The notes beneath the pieces were generated by a model that made no database searches, was not told where the DNA came from, and saw only the letters and a list, made by a program, of their open reading frames with translations. This document shows positions 9,280 to 20,435 of a stretch of DNA of 64,000 nucleotides, one piece after another. The position numbers and the translations under genes were made by a program. How positions within the stretch are numbered: position 1 is the first letter of the stretch; every line of letters starts with the position of its first letter. The stretch covers positions 16,430,001-16,494,000 of the forward strand of contig NC_067205.1 of NCBI RefSeq assembly GCF_026262505.1, given 5' to 3'. Source of the DNA: Trichomonas vaginalis G3 (lineage: Eukaryota > Parabasalia > Trichomonadida > Trichomonadidae).

Positions 9280-12200
9280 ATGCCACGTAAGCTACGTAAG
9301 AATATACGTAAGAGGAAGGGAGCATTGAAACATCCAATAGTAAAACTGACACCACAACAACAGTTGCAACAACAAATGATGAATGACCCACTATGTTGCA
9401 ACAAATGTCAAGCAACCCTATGCTTTTAAACCGAGTTATTGGTGCACAGAGTGGAGGTTTAAGAGTGGCACTTTTAGCGAAAATGGCAGGCTATGGTGGA
9501 GCTGCAGACGGAACAGCTTATAACCCTCAAAGTCAAATGAATTTGAGTTCACTCAAAAATCAAATAACAGATGTCAAAAAGTCAAACATAGACATACAGA
9601 AACAAATAAGTGAAAACGAAAAGAAACTAGAATATGACAGACAGACAAAGAAACTCAATGAGTTAAACGTAGAGAAAAAGAAGAAAGAAGAACAACTGAA
9701 AGAACTAAGTACAGAGGAATATGCGAAAAAAAGTGTCAGAAAAAGCAGCAGAAGTAGCAAAAATGGAACAAGATGTTATAAATTTGAAAAACCATACTAC
9801 TCAATATAAAGTACTGAAGATGAAGAGATAAAACAAAAAGCCATGAAGACATATATGGATAGCGATGAGTATAAAAAAGAAGTTGAAGCAAATGTAAAGG
9901 CAGAAAAACTTTTACAGTTGCAAAACCAAACCGTACAGTATGAAAACTTAGCACAAGAAAGTAAAAATAACGACGCAGCCATGCAAAAGGCAATGAAAAG
10001 CGCAGAATATATAAAAGCTAATAATGACTGGTTAGATGCCCAAGCCAACGCTAAAGCAGCCCAACTTATAGGGTCAATAAGGACAAAAATACAAGCGGAT
10101 GAAGACAGTTCAAATGAAGCTTTAATGAATGATGACTTTAAGAATGCCTTCGAAGCTCTTCATAGTAAGATGAAACTAGTGAACGACTTCTCATCTGGAA
10201 AGAAACTGAAGTCTGAAGGTTTCGACAAAGAGTTAAGAGAAGTAGCAGAAAATATGACGAAAATAACAGATGCAGCAACGAGACAGGCAGTTCAAAGTGC
10301 CTATGACGCCGTTAGAGCAGCTGTTGTGGAAAGTCAAGAAAAAGAGTTACAACAGACCAAAACAGACCTAGTAAATGCTTTCTTAAAAATGAAAAGTCAG
10401 GTAGGACATTATGCTGCAGATGGAACATATGTGCCAGCTGGTGGAACTTATATACCACCAAACCCTCCAAGAGAAGCACCTGCACCAGGACTACCTAAAA
10501 CATTTACATCGTCACATGGACACAGACACAGGCATGCACCACAACAACAACCAACACAACAACCAACAGTTCAAAATCCAGCACAGCAACCAACAGTTCA
10601 AAACCCTGCACAGCAACCACAAACAGAGCAAAGACACAAAAGAAGTAGAGAAAAAGGAAACCAAGAATTCTTAAAAATGCTTAAGGAAGATTATGGTTAC
10701 CCAGATACTCTTGACTTTAGTGACAGATATAAAGAAGCTATTAGAAAGTTCAAGGAAGGAAATACTGACCCGAACCTATTTAGCTTTATGGTTCAGCATC
10801 AAATGGGATATAATCTCAAACCTGGAAAATACAAGCTCGCAAAGGGATATGATTTAATAGCATATCATCCAAATGACATGAATGAATTTACTCCGAGATA
10901 TTTGATGTCAGAGCTAAATGATAATTCAACTCTCTTCATGAAACACGTAAAAAATAGAGACGGAACGAAAGAAGAAAGGTTTATGAGTCCGGATGACTTA
11001 GATAGGGAACTTGTTAAAAACGGTCTCGGAATATATGAAATGCCACCAGATGAGGTACAAGAAACTCCACAGGAAGAAGTTCAGATACAACCAGACATGG
11101 AAGAAATAGTTCAGCAACAACAGCTAGAAGAGCCTGAAGGAAACGAACAAGTCCCTCCTTTGGAAACTAACTTCACAGAACTAGATGAAGATTTGGAACA
11201 GCCGAAAAATCTTGACCCTCAACAAGAGTATGAGGAGAATATGGAATCTTTCCAAGAGTCTAAGAAAAATTCGGCTGACATAGTAGAAGGATATCGAAAA
11301 ATGTTCACCGACATACAAAAGACTCCAACATCAGATGAAAATATTCAGCATAGAATGGAAGTACTGAAAGAAAATGTACGCAAATACAATAATCCTTTTT
11401 TACTTACGACCATATATACGTTCAAGCTTTGGCTGAACTCGGTGAAAATAAAAGGTTAAATTTCAACAAAACATATAGAAATGAAACATTGTTTAAAGTT
11501 CATTCAGAACCTAACCAATATGGAAACAAAACCTACTTTTGTTTCTGCAGACTATGGAACTACAATGAAATGGGGTCATAAAGCTAATCCGGATAGGTGG
11601 TTCATAAACTTACAACCTCAATTCCAAGAAGTTGTAGACGCAATGGAATTGAATGGTGAACCAGATATAACTGGTATTTTCAGCGCGGCTTTAATGCATT
11701 GAAAGATATGAAAGATGCAGATATTTTGGACCGGTATGAAATGAACATGGCTGAGGGAAATATAACACCTGACGTTCTAGAACATTTATCTCAAAAAACT
11801 ACACAGAACCATAGAGATGGTATATTTGGTGAAGAGTTTAGAAAGAAAGTTAGGGAGAGAGAAGGAAGAGAACCTATTGTACATGACCTTGCAAACGAAA
11901 GTTTGCAAAATGTCATAAAAACTTACTTTGCAGACAATGAACTGAGAAGGGATGAATATTTAAGAAAACTCAAATGGACAGTACCAAATGAAATGTTAGT
12001 ATTGAAAAACATGTTCCATGATAAAATAAAACCAACTACAGAAATAAATGACGCAAGACTGAAACGTTGGGTAAAAGCTTTCCCATTCACAAAAGATATT
12101 ATTGGTTACATGGAAAGAAAACCAGAATGGCTACAAAAACATATATTTGGAAACGAGCTTATTCCATATGGACAAGCTCTGTTTGAAGAGCTTGAACCGG

Positions 12201-12565
12201 AAACTCAGGAAAGAGTCATGCAAACAATAAGCGAAGACTCAAATACAAACTATGACAAAATCTTTCTAGGATATAGGTTACCTGAGATGGGTGACCAGAG
12301 CCCAAAGGCAAAAAGGACATGGGAAATTTACAACATACTAGGTGAACATGAGGCAAAGATGCTACAACTTGAAGCAGAGGGCAAGTTACCAAAAGCGACA
12401 CCAAAGAAGAAGAGAAGAGTAGAACAAAGTGAAAGTAGTGAAGAAGTAACTTCATCTAGTGAAAGTAGTGGCAATGAAGGAAAAAGAAGAGTTAAAGATT
12501 CAGTTAAAAACTCAGTCAGGAAGAAAGTAAAGCTTGGTCCGAGTGGGTTCTATTATGACATATAA
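9280..12565 (+). pseudogene. Large coiled-coil/Gln-Pro-rich structural protein of element B (broken)
   Basis: This region encodes an Arg/Lys-rich start (MPRKLRKNIRKRKG), then long alternating K/E coiled coils, a spacer of repeated QQPTVQNPA-type units near 10540-10620, an acidic Q/E-rich part and a basic Ser-rich tail. It lies just in front of the major capsid gene on the same strand, which fits a virion-internal or scaffold protein. I do not recognise a named family. A TCACTTAAAATG start context (9271-9282) precedes it. The gene looks broken in a few places and may be more than one gene. Confidence 0.55.
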
Positions 12566-12597
12566 ATCCAACTATTCTATATTTTTACCCATATGAA

Positions 12598-14221
12598 ATG
12601 TACGCCGCTCAGAATATAACGCCAACAGTTTTGGATGCCATGAACGGAAATGTTTCCGAATGGTATAACGAATGCGACAATGCCATTAGAAAGTCAGAAA
12701 TAGTTCCTGGAACTTACGAATATACAACTGCTGTTTCTTATGGAAAACGTAGGTGAGTTTGGAGAAGGTTCTTCAACAACAGTAGATATTGCTTGCGACA
12801 GGTTTCATATTATTTCTATTGACAACTCATTCTTATACGTGGAACAAGACATTGAAATAAAACCTTCTGCCAAGTTGTCTGACAAGAAAGGTTGCAATGG
12901 AATTTTCTATGTCGGATACCAATATGCTCCAGAAGTTTTTATGGGATATAAGATATATTCTAACTCTGACTTAGTTCAAACAGTAACATGGGCAAACTAT
13001 GAATGGTTCGCTTTGAGAAACTCAGTACAACCACAAGCTAGAGAACAAACAGACCAGTATGCAACTATTGAGAAAATAAGAAGACTTGACCCTAACGTTC
13101 CAGGAGTTTATGTTAACCTTTCTGGTTCAGATGGAACTGCTGCCACTAAAGTAAAACTGAAACTTAGAGTTCCTTTGTCATCTTTCCTCATCTTCAGGTT
13201 TTTAAGATACTTGCCAAACTGGGCAGGAAAAATTTCTATCGAACTTACTCCAAGCAAAAATAACTTAGTCATTGCACCAACACAAGACCCATTCACTCTT
13301 ACAGATACAGCTGGTGGAGCTGCCAGCATACCATTTGGAAAATGGTGCAAAGAGAAAGTTGACTTAGACTTTGGTTTCTCAAACCTCAACACTGAAGTAA
13401 ACTACTACTTCTCAGGAACAGCAGACAACAATACTGCTTGGGTTTCTATTAAGTTTACATGCGAACAGTTTGAATGCAAGAGAATAGAAAGCAGACTTGC
13501 AGTCTATATGTTGGACCCAGATATTTCAAATGCTTTAGCTGCCAAATATATTGCAGTTCCACTTATGTTCCCTATACACCAAATATCTGTCAAAGACTTT
13601 GCAGGTGAAGTTGGAAACCAAAATCCAGGAGCCGCAGGTGCAAGAACAGATATTGCTTTAACAACTGCAATGAAACATGCAGATACTATGTTTGTACTGT
13701 TCAGACGAACTATAAATGACTATTCTTGTTTCTACAACCCTGGTATTAAATATCATATAAACATAGATGGCAAATATTATCCAAGAGAAGAATATTCTAC
13801 AGTTGAGGATATGAGGTCATACAACTTGACACTAGATGCTATGAACTTTAACAACAACTTCACAACAACTATTAACCCTGAAATGCAAAGTTCTATTATG
13901 CCATATGTGAAAGTATGGACTCATACAGGAGGTCAAAAAACTCAATATACAAATGGAGACCGTTCAAACTTTTGGCTTGGCATTCCATTTGCTGACTCAG
14001 AAGACTTTATGGGTGGTATTTCAACTGTTGGTACAGTACAAATACAATATACTGGTGACAGAGACGGTCCAGATGAATTGAGAGCAAAGAAGTTTACAAA
14101 ACCAATAGCACTTTTCACGGAAGATGCTCTTTTGAAGATTCGTTCGATGAAACCTGCTGGGGCTCCTCAGATTGGCATAACGACAGCTTCCATCGAGCAG
14201 ATTTTGGCAGCAGGTCAGTAA
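12598..14221 (+). pseudogene. Major capsid protein of element B, double jelly-roll type
   Basis: Most of the region is an open frame whose product resembles the major capsid protein of element C (35658-37232). A shared block is LKLRVPLSSFLIFRFLRYLP in B against LRLRIPVRRFLPLEAIRFIP in C, with FYVGYQYAPEVFMGYKIYSN matching the region of C around AFYAVAGYQILANG. Double jelly-roll capsomers build the icosahedral shell of Polinton/PLV particles. B and C proteins are clearly different lineages. Start context is T-rich at 12570-12597. The gene appears broken near its start. Confidence 0.75.
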
Positions 14222-14465
14222 GTTGTTCTTGAACTGACTTCTCTCCGTCAAATATTGACAGTACGCCAGTTTTGACATAATATTGTATTATAAACTTTCC
14301 TTTAGTAATATCTGTAAGTTTTGAAGTTATATTTTTGTCTGCTTCAAGAACTTTCACCATTTCAGTTATACCAACTTTCTTTGCTTTATGAAAATATTTA
14401 GGTTCAGCAAAGACTGCTATTCTATAACATTTTCCATTGTTTGTGTAAAGAACTATTCTGTTCAA
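14115..14465 (-). CDS. 116-aa unidentified element B protein, convergent with the capsid gene
   Basis: The frame starts MNRIVLYTNNGKCYRIAVFA and reads as a compact alpha/beta protein with a charged tail. Its 3' end overlaps the last ~100 bases of the capsid gene on the other strand. No family is recognised. The overlap makes the C-terminal part doubtful. Confidence 0.4.
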   Translation of the reverse strand: MNRIVLYTNNGKCYRIAVFAEPKYFHKAKKVGITEMVKVLEADKNITSKLTDITKGKFIIQYYVKTGVLSIFDGEKSVQEQLTDLLPKSARWKLSLCQSEEPQQVSSNESSKEHLP

Positions 14466-14553
14466 TGTATTTGTATTGTTTGTGAGTATAAACTTTGTTC
14501 TGCTTCAATTCAATAAGATATCCGAATACGTCCATCTTTTTATTCTAAGTAAA

Positions 14554-15132
14554 ATGTCATTTCCGAAAAATAGAAGCGTAAGTGTTTCAAAAGGTTTAAT
14601 GGCGGTGGCAGATGTGAAGTTAAATTCACCAACTCAAACAAACAGTCAAAGTGTTATTGTCAATGTCAAAGACAGAGATGTTGAAGTGGGGAAACCATAC
14701 GAAGACGAAGATGGTATAACAATTGTTCCTGTAAAAGAACCAACATATCCTGAAGTTAACAGAGACTTAAGTTCTGTTGCAGATATTCGAAACGACTACC
14801 AACAACTGAAAGACAAACTTCAAACTCAGGAGAAGATTTGTCAAGCTTTAAGTATAATGTTAAACTTGGTCGAACACAACCCTGTAAAAGTGAACTCATA
14901 TGTCATTGCACCTCATGAAGTTTTGAAAGAACTATTGAAACTTTTGACAGAGGCAGACGATATAAACATCAAAGAAATAGAACCCGACATTGCTTGCTGT
15001 GGTGTTTCATATAATGTCATTGACAAGATATACGTTATGAAAGGAGGTGAAACGTTGAACTTAAAATATAGTTTCCCAGACGTTATAAAAATATTTGACG
15101 ACCACAACATTTCATTAAAATTTATTTGCTAA
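14554..15132 (+). CDS. Element B small structural-type protein with a conserved Cys-Cys-Gly block
   Basis: The 192-aa product is related to the C element protein at 20436-21050. Both have a variable Ser/Asn-rich N-terminal half, a stretch starting near LLNLVEHNP / LQLYQTILLKD, and the shared block EIEPDIACCGVSYNVIDKIYV (B) or DYLDPEIECCGQTPLFMKIG (C), then a lysine/tyrosine-rich beta end. The start at 14554 follows a T-tract and TCTAAGTAAA; an earlier in-frame start at 14476 lacks this. It lies between the major and minor capsid genes, which argues for a virion role, but function is unknown. Confidence 0.55.
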   Translation: MSFPKNRSVSVSKGLMAVADVKLNSPTQTNSQSVIVNVKDRDVEVGKPYEDEDGITIVPVKEPTYPEVNRDLSSVADIRNDYQQLKDKLQTQEKICQALSIMLNLVEHNPVKVNSYVIAPHEVLKELLKLLTEADDINIKEIEPDIACCGVSYNVIDKIYVMKGGETLNLKYSFPDVIKIFDDHNISLKFIC

Positions 15133-15136
15133 GTAA

Positions 15137-15938
15137 ATGGCAGAAGACATAATGGTTTATACTATTACGACTAAAAACCCTGAGTCATATTAATTTCTAT
15201 AACAACAAACTTACAAAGTCCTCAAGGATGATATTGTAAACTAACCTTAAACACAATGGACGACTAAAGCCTGTTTTGCTCTTTTTGACACCAGAAGACT
15301 TTATTGTGTTGAATGGTAAAAAATACTCCTTTGAAGATACTTACTCAGATATACCACCAACAGGTTTTGTTGACTTATTTAATACTTTAAGTACGGGTGT
15401 AACATGTGCTGCAACTAGAGCAGGTTTCATTATGTTTGGATGTCCGACTGAGTTTACTATAAACGATATGAGCTATAATACAAAACTTATATCTGGTTTT
15501 ACTACCAACAGTTTCCTATAACAGGAAAAGGTGTCATACAAGGAATGTCTATTCCATTGACATTAAGGCACACCAATCTTATATATTGTTTCAAACTTAG
15601 GTTCAAAGTGTTATTCGAATGTCGACAGAAACTATTATGACCAAAAGATACTTATGCGTATAAACAATACTTTCTCTGCTGGTTTGCCTATTGTTCATTC
15701 GAATGCAGAATTTTCAACCTTAGTGAACTCAAACACTTTGGCAAGTATAACGTTGACATTAGTTGACCGCAAACTTTGTTCCTGTAAAACTTTTATGTCC
15801 TATGTATTGTCAATGACGGCAGAAAGTTTCGAATTGGAAGATGCAACTGGTGAAAGTATTGTATTACAAGAACAACTTCAACAACAAATAGCTCAAGAAC
15901 AACAAATGCAACAAATGGAACAACAAAGTCAAGAATAA
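15137..15938 (+). pseudogene. Minor capsid (penton-like) protein of element B (broken)
   Basis: The pieces resemble the 259-aa C element protein at 21315-22091: beta-rich text with EFTINDMSYNTKLISGF and a tail ending in a Gln-rich stretch (15850-15935). Polintons normally encode one minor capsid protein, a single jelly-roll penton, near the major capsid gene. The gene looks broken in several places. Confidence 0.5.
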
Positions 15939-15969
15939 AAAAATAATATTTTTTTTTATTTTTATAAAA

Positions 15970-16882
15970 ATGTACAGAATAGATGTTTCAGATTTTTATG
16001 ACTTCCAAGCATTCAGAAATATGTGTCCATTTAGAGACTATAACAAAGCAGTCGAGAATTTTGAAACGTTTAGTCATTTATGTTGACTCTGCCCCAGAAT
16101 GTTATGTTATGAAAGAATGGGATGTTGTCTTTAACAAACCAAGAGCAACAATAGTGTCTGAACAAGAATGTAGACAGAAACTTAAGAAAATAAAAGTTGT
16201 ACAAGTTGGAATGAAGATGTTAGATGCTTGGGATATCTTATTGTCAAAGTTAGAAGATTTTTCAGTTCGAGGTATAAAGTTCTATACACCTTCTCCAAAC
16301 TTCTATTCTATCTTCACTGGATATAAATACGAACAAGTAGAATGGAAACACAGTATTATAGAAGCTTGGTTAGACCATGTCAAAGAAATTATATGCAATG
16401 GAAACGAAAGAGTCTATGAGTATATCTTATGTTGGTTTGCAAATATCTTACAACATCCAAGTGCTAAAAATGAAACTGCTCTCATTATAATTGGAAAACA
16501 AGGAACTGGTAAGAATGCTTTCTTTACAGATATTTTGTGCAAACTGTTAGAAGGTTATTCGAATCCGAATATGACAAACTTAGAAAACATCTGTGGCAAG
16601 TTTAACTCCTCAATAGAGAATATGAAACTTATAGTTTGCAATGAACTTCAAAGTATAGATACAACAAAAGTTTTGAACTCAGATGCTTTGAAGAGTCTTA
16701 TAACAGACAAAGTTGGAGTTGTTGAAAGAAAGTATAAAGACCAAAGAGTTTGTGAAAATGTTGCAAACTTCATTATGGTTTCAAACAATGCTGTTCCGAT
16801 GAAGTTAGAAAGTTCTGACAGAAGATATGTAGTTGTCAGAACGTCAGAAGCTCATATGCAAGATACAGAATATTTTGACGTT
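15970..16882 (+). pseudogene. SF3 (D5-like) helicase of element B, first part; interrupted by element C
   Basis: The C-terminal two thirds carry a superfamily-3 helicase core: Walker A GKQGTGKN, a Walker B-like MKLIVCNEL, and the motif C block NFIMVSNN followed by DRRYVVV. This matches the DUF5906/D5 helicases of poxviruses and other large DNA viruses. It would unwind the element's DNA during replication. A T-tract and TATAAAA precede the start. Element C has inserted inside the gene and the remainder follows at 38620. The upstream part looks broken. Confidence 0.8.
16877..16882. repeat. Target-site duplication of element C, left copy (GACGTT)
   Basis: GACGTT directly precedes the AGTTAGTATACAAG terminus. 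The right copy is GACGCT at 38620-38625, five of six bases equal. A 6-bp duplication is the Polinton rule. Confidence 0.8.
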
Positions 16883-17045
16883 AGTTAGTATACAAGTCAT
16901 GGGTACGGCGGCACTGCGTTCCACCTTACCCAATACTTGTGAATTTGACACTTTACAAAGCCGCCAACCACTTCACTAACGAACTCACTAATGTAAAAAA
17001 TAAACGTTCTCACTATCGTTCTCACTAACGACTTCACTAATGTTC

Positions 17046-17330
17046 TCATAAATTTTCCTCAATATCTTCATCATCAGTGTTAACCCTATTGTAGTCATAC
17101 TTGAAGCCATAAACTTTCTCTAACTTCTTAACGTACAATTTACATAACTTACCTTCGTCATCGTATGGTTTAATGATATAACTATTTCTATCTTTATACA
17201 CAGTCAATGAAAAGTCAACTGGTCTCGGATGTATTTGAAAGAACATGTTATACTCAGGAAGGAAGAATAAATGTTTAAATGTATGTTTGTTATATTTTTC
17301 GATTTGTATGAGTTGCTTTTGTTCTGTCAT
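17046..17330 (-). CDS. 94-aa protein encoded in the left terminal repeat of element C
   Basis: The product (MTEQKQLIQIEKYNKHTFKHL...) is identical to the one in the right terminal repeat at 38172-38456, so C carries two copies of the gene pointing outward. It is rich in Lys, Tyr and Asp and ends in an acidic DDEDIEENL tail; no family is recognised. The core pattern (YNMFFQIHPRPVDFSLTVYKD ... LYVKKLEKVYGF) weakly recalls the C-terminal part of the HNH proteins of B and E (YYYTGLNYRKLHINFTKTGA ... INKFKRLYGF). It may therefore be a stand-alone relative of that accessory domain; this is inference. The start has the T-tract, GGATGTAA, ATG signal. Confidence 0.7.
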   Translation of the reverse strand: MTEQKQLIQIEKYNKHTFKHLFFLPEYNMFFQIHPRPVDFSLTVYKDRNSYIIKPYDDEGKLCKLYVKKLEKVYGFKYDYNRVNTDDEDIEENL

Positions 17331-17431
17331 TTACATCCAAATAAAAATTTCAGTAAAAATAAAAAATAAACTTAAAAATTAATGATATCACCACCCTCAC
17401 ACGTATGAAAACATAGCACAAAAATAAATTT

Positions 17432-17480
17432 AGGTGAAGTGGTGAGATCTCACCTCTTTTTTCACCTGTTTTTTCACCCT
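17432..17480 (-). promoter_or_regulatory. AGATCT-palindrome operator, copy 1 (GGTGA type, element C)
   Basis: AGGTGA, a spacer, then GGTGAGATCTCACC-like palindrome, then two TTTTTTCACC half-sites at 12-base spacing. It lies in the left terminal repeat between the 94-aa gene and the next gene. Confidence 0.75.
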
Positions 17481-17487
17481 GTTGAAT

Positions 17488-18008
17488 TCATTGCTTTATA
17501 ACTCTCTTCCTTGGTTTCTTTTTAGTTGCTTTCTTCACGTCTGTCTCCAACTTGACTGTCTTTCTTCTTCGTCCGTAATGATACCAGTTACTTCCACCAG
17601 TCAATGGGTCAAATGGTCTTTCGTAAGGGTTTCCATACATTCCATAGGGACCATACGGAAGAACTACTGGTGGAGAAGAAACATTTTCTTTAGTTCCATC
17701 GACTCTATTTAAATGCATTGTTTCACCTTTCATCTGGTCATTAAAGTCTTTTGCGTGTTTTGCAAACTCATCGTCCTTTCCTAAAGCATTTTCTGACTCA
17801 GTCGCAACCAAATTGGATGCTTTATTTATGAGCCCTATTTTATTTAATCTTAACTTCTTTGCAACCCAGCCTCCAATCTTCCTTTATTTGCATCTAATGT
17901 CTTCGAAACCCTTCCTCCACTCATTTTATTTACTGCGTCATAAGCTCCAAGTGCTTTTGCTCCAAATGCTAATGCTTTTGTTCCCATTGCGCCTAAAGCT
18001 GCTACCAT
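17488..18008 (-). pseudogene. Small basic virion-type protein of element C, adenovirus pVI/PX-like layout (broken)
   Basis: The region starts MVAALGAMGTKALAFGAKAL, an Ala/Gly-rich amphipathic helix, and ends in a Gly/Tyr/Pro stretch (YGPYGMYGNPYERPF) and a very basic tail (RRRKTVKLE ... KKKPRKR). An N-terminal amphipathic helix with a basic tail recalls minor virion proteins such as adenovirus pVI, but similarity is by layout only. Its start codon directly follows the stop of the next upstream gene (TAAATG). The gene looks broken. Its 3' end runs into the terminal repeat. Confidence 0.4.
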
Positions 18009-18233
18009 TTACACCATATTAAAATCATCTCTCTTCAATATTATCTCATAAAAGTTCTCGTTACTGGAGAAAGTCAATGAAACATAAGCGTTCTCACGGG
18101 CTTCGCCCTCACCGCTTTGCGGTCTATCTAACTTCTTTCTTATATCATCTATACGCTTCAAAATGTCTGAACAATTGCTAACATCTTCTACAACAGTTAT
18201 TTCATCATGAATGACCTTCAAGAACAAGCTCAT
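18009..18233 (-). CDS. 74-aa unidentified element C protein
   Basis: The product (MSLFLKVIHDEITVVEDVSN...) is open and mixed alpha/beta. Two small GC palindromes (18098-18108 and 18112-18122) lie inside the frame and encode a Ser-Gly-Glu-Gly-Glu-Ala linker. Both its start and its stop are fused to neighbours through TAAATG junctions, as if part of a compact gene string. No family recognised. Confidence 0.5.
   Translation of the reverse strand: MSLFLKVIHDEITVVEDVSNCSDILKRIDDIRKKLDRPQSGEGEARENAYVSLTFSSNENFYEIILKRDDFNMV
18098..18122. repeat. Pair of short GC hairpins (GGGCTTCGCCC, CCGCTTTGCGG)
   Basis: Two 11-base perfect hairpins with 3-base loops, separated by three bases, in otherwise AT-rich DNA and inside a coding region. 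Similar pairs recur elsewhere in B and C. Confidence 0.7.
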
Positions 18234-19110
18234 TTAATATGCTATTAAAATCATCTCAATAATGAGTCCATCCTTTCCATCTTTAGGTAGCACAACATCT
18301 TTCATTGAAGAAGGTTCGACAAGTCTTATGTTAAACTTACTGACAAAGTTTGTTATACTATAATGCTTCGGCGAATACATGTAGTTTGAAAGACATAATA
18401 TAGATTCTTCAGCAAATTCACTTATACTGGATTTTATAACAATGTTCTCACGAGACCAAATACACCAATTGACAATCTTGTAAGCAATCCTGCTGAACCT
18501 TCTACTGTAAACGTCGATGGTAACATTCCACGAAGGTCATCTATTGACATCGTTGAGTCACTGTATTTAAATATTTTCTTAAAGCAATCGTCATTATCTA
18601 ACCATGCAATAGCTTTGAAGTTTTCATTCGAATATACATCTGCTTCATTAAATGTAAAACCTGACTTCTTTGCAGAGATGACTTTAAAATCTATTGAGTT
18701 TGTTTCAAAATTATATGCTATGGTAACTTCTGAAGGTAATGGATGTCCTTCCGCAGTCAGTTGTTCTCTCACTACCGTTTGAAGCTTTGTATTAAAAACT
18801 TTCATGTCATCTCCTGTATCTAAGTTCACATACACAGCAACAGGAAACTATCTTGCTTCTTTGTTTCATCATTATATCTCAAAACATTAAAGTTCTTCAA
18901 TAATATTGTTCTTCCTGCTGGAATACTTCGAACCTGTCTGATTTCAATAGCTTTCTCACCTCCTACATACTCTACCCAGTGTCTTGGATATTCATAAGTA
19001 TACTGACTTTCTTGAATTTTGGTTGGTTTCATCATAACATGTTCATAGTATATCTTTATACTCTTGTCAGTTAGACTCGGTGCTATGTTCTGAATATTTC
19101 TGACTTGCAT
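18234..19110 (-). pseudogene. Unidentified structural-type protein of element C (broken), counterpart of 46285-47113 in B
   Basis: The N-terminal part starts MQVRNIQNIAPSLTDKSIKI and contains YPRHWVEYVGGEKAIEIRQV. The B gene has a matching YPIRWLQSPSDAKAIGFRRF at the same distance from its start. The remainder is beta-rich. Each of the two elements carries one such gene close to capsid or ATPase genes, so a virion role is likely but unproven. It is divergent to the packaging ATPase gene, with a short shared start region at 19111-19163. Broken in a few places. Confidence 0.5.
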
Positions 19111-19163
19111 TTTTAATGGAGATAAAATGAAGCATTTAATACATGACGTAGATGAAGACATGA

Positions 19164-20012
19164 ATGAAACTAGACAAACTTAACTCTTCTCTCATTCTTC
19201 CTTTCAGTAAGGACTATGAGTTCTGTTCAAATGGTGTGTATTTCTATTGTGGAAAGATGGGTTCAGGTAAGACATTTAACCTCATTCGTCATATACTCAT
19301 AACAGAGCGTTTAGGAAATGACTCTTACTATGACCAAATCATTATATCAGCAACTTCAGACTCTATGGACTCAACAGCGAAAACATTTATGTCAAAAGTT
19401 CAAGCCTCTGTCGTTAAAGTTCCAGACAGTGAACTCATTGAATTTCTTCAACGTTACATTCGACGTAAGAGGAAATATTATGCCATCGTTGAATTTATAC
19501 AGTCAGGAATGCAAAAGACTTCTGAGGAGATGGAAAGAATTATTGACAAACACCACTTACGTCAGTACTCAGGAGTTTACGATATGAAACGACTTACAAA
19601 CTACATTCTGTCAAAACTTTCAAAATACCCCTTCAAAAAATATCCTTCAAACACTCTGCTCGTTTGTGACGACTTCGCCGGAAAAGGTTTAGTGTCAAAA
19701 CCAGACTCACCATTAGCTAACATCATTACTAAAGTCAGACATTACCACTTAACTGTAGCAATACTTATGCAAACATGGAGGTTTTTAGCTTTAAACATAA
19801 AACGTCTCATAACTGACTTCGTTATCTTTCAAGGTTTCTCACGTTATGATATTGAACTCATTTGGAAACAGTCAGGTATAACATTACCTTTTGAAGAAAT
19901 TTGGGAAGCATATAAGTCTCTCATCTCTCCTCGTTCATACCTTGAGATTCATATCATGACTAATACCATTAAAGTCAAAAATATTCCATGGGAACGACCA
20001 ACATTGTTTTAA
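19164..20012 (+). CDS. Packaging ATPase (FtsK/HerA, A32-like) of element C
   Basis: The 282-aa protein has Walker A GKMGSGKT at about residues 31-38 and a hydrophobic Walker B strand LLVCDDFAG near 167. A downstream segment (HYHLTVAILMQTWRFL) fits the sensor region of A32-type ATPases. These pump DNA into preformed capsids of Polintons, poxviruses and other nucleocytoplasmic viruses. The homologous gene of B is at 41034-41894 (APPGSGKT). Length is usual for the family. The N-terminal boundary is not certain. Its 3' end overlaps the next minus-strand gene by four bases. Confidence 0.88.
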   Translation: MKLDKLNSSLILPFSKDYEFCSNGVYFYCGKMGSGKTFNLIRHILITERLGNDSYYDQIIISATSDSMDSTAKTFMSKVQASVVKVPDSELIEFLQRYIRRKRKYYAIVEFIQSGMQKTSEEMERIIDKHHLRQYSGVYDMKRLTNYILSKLSKYPFKKYPSNTLLVCDDFAGKGLVSKPDSPLANIITKVRHYHLTVAILMQTWRFLALNIKRLITDFVIFQGFSRYDIELIWKQSGITLPFEEIWEAYKSLISPRSYLEIHIMTNTIKVKNIPWERPTLF

Positions 20013-20410
20013 AGTTTAACCTTCAATTGACTGATGGTAAACAAATTCCATGCATCTCTGTCGCCATTTCTGTTAATATTTTTGCTGTCATTCATATCAT
20101 CCACTTCCCCATCCGTTAGCTTTTGAGGATATGCGTTAGAATAGCTGTTCTTAAATGAAGGCTTTTCACCTTTGAGAGCATAAACTCTATAACTTTCTGC
20201 ATACTTTATGTTTGAACCTCCTGAGCCATCATTGACATAAATTTTTATAGGCTTCCACCCTTTGTTCATGTTCCTGCTTCTTCCCTTAGCTCTTTTGTTC
20301 AGTAGTTCTACATCTTTATACACAGCACCTGTCTCAGTGAATTCAACAATATTTTCATTCGTTAGCTTTACATTCAAACCCTTGTCGAGTATATTGTTCA
20401 TTTCATACAT
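20009..20410 (-). CDS. 133-aa unidentified element C protein
   Basis: The product begins MYEMNNILDKGLNVKLTNEN and is polar, Asn/Lys-rich and predicted to be beta-rich, ending ISQLKVKL. I chose the start at 20410 because it shares the short divergent control region 20411-20435 (ATAAAAGG plus a T-tract) with the gene on the other strand; the longer reading to 20527 would overlap that gene entirely. No family recognised. Confidence 0.5.
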   Translation of the reverse strand: MYEMNNILDKGLNVKLTNENIVEFTETGAVYKDVELLNKRAKGRSRNMNKGWKPIKIYVNDGSGGSNIKYAESYRVYALKGEKPSFKNSYSNAYPQKLTDGEVDDMNDSKNINRNGDRDAWNLFTISQLKVKL

Positions 20411-20435
20411 ATAAAAGGTTTTTATTCTATATGAA

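Larger units (their letters stand above)
16883..17512. repeat. Left terminal inverted repeat of element C (630 bp)
   Basis: It matches 37990-38619 in inverted orientation with only a handful of differences. Inside are the TCACTAACGA-type iterated words (about 16970-17045), a complete 94-aa gene and one copy of the AGATCT-centred operator. Confidence 0.93.
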
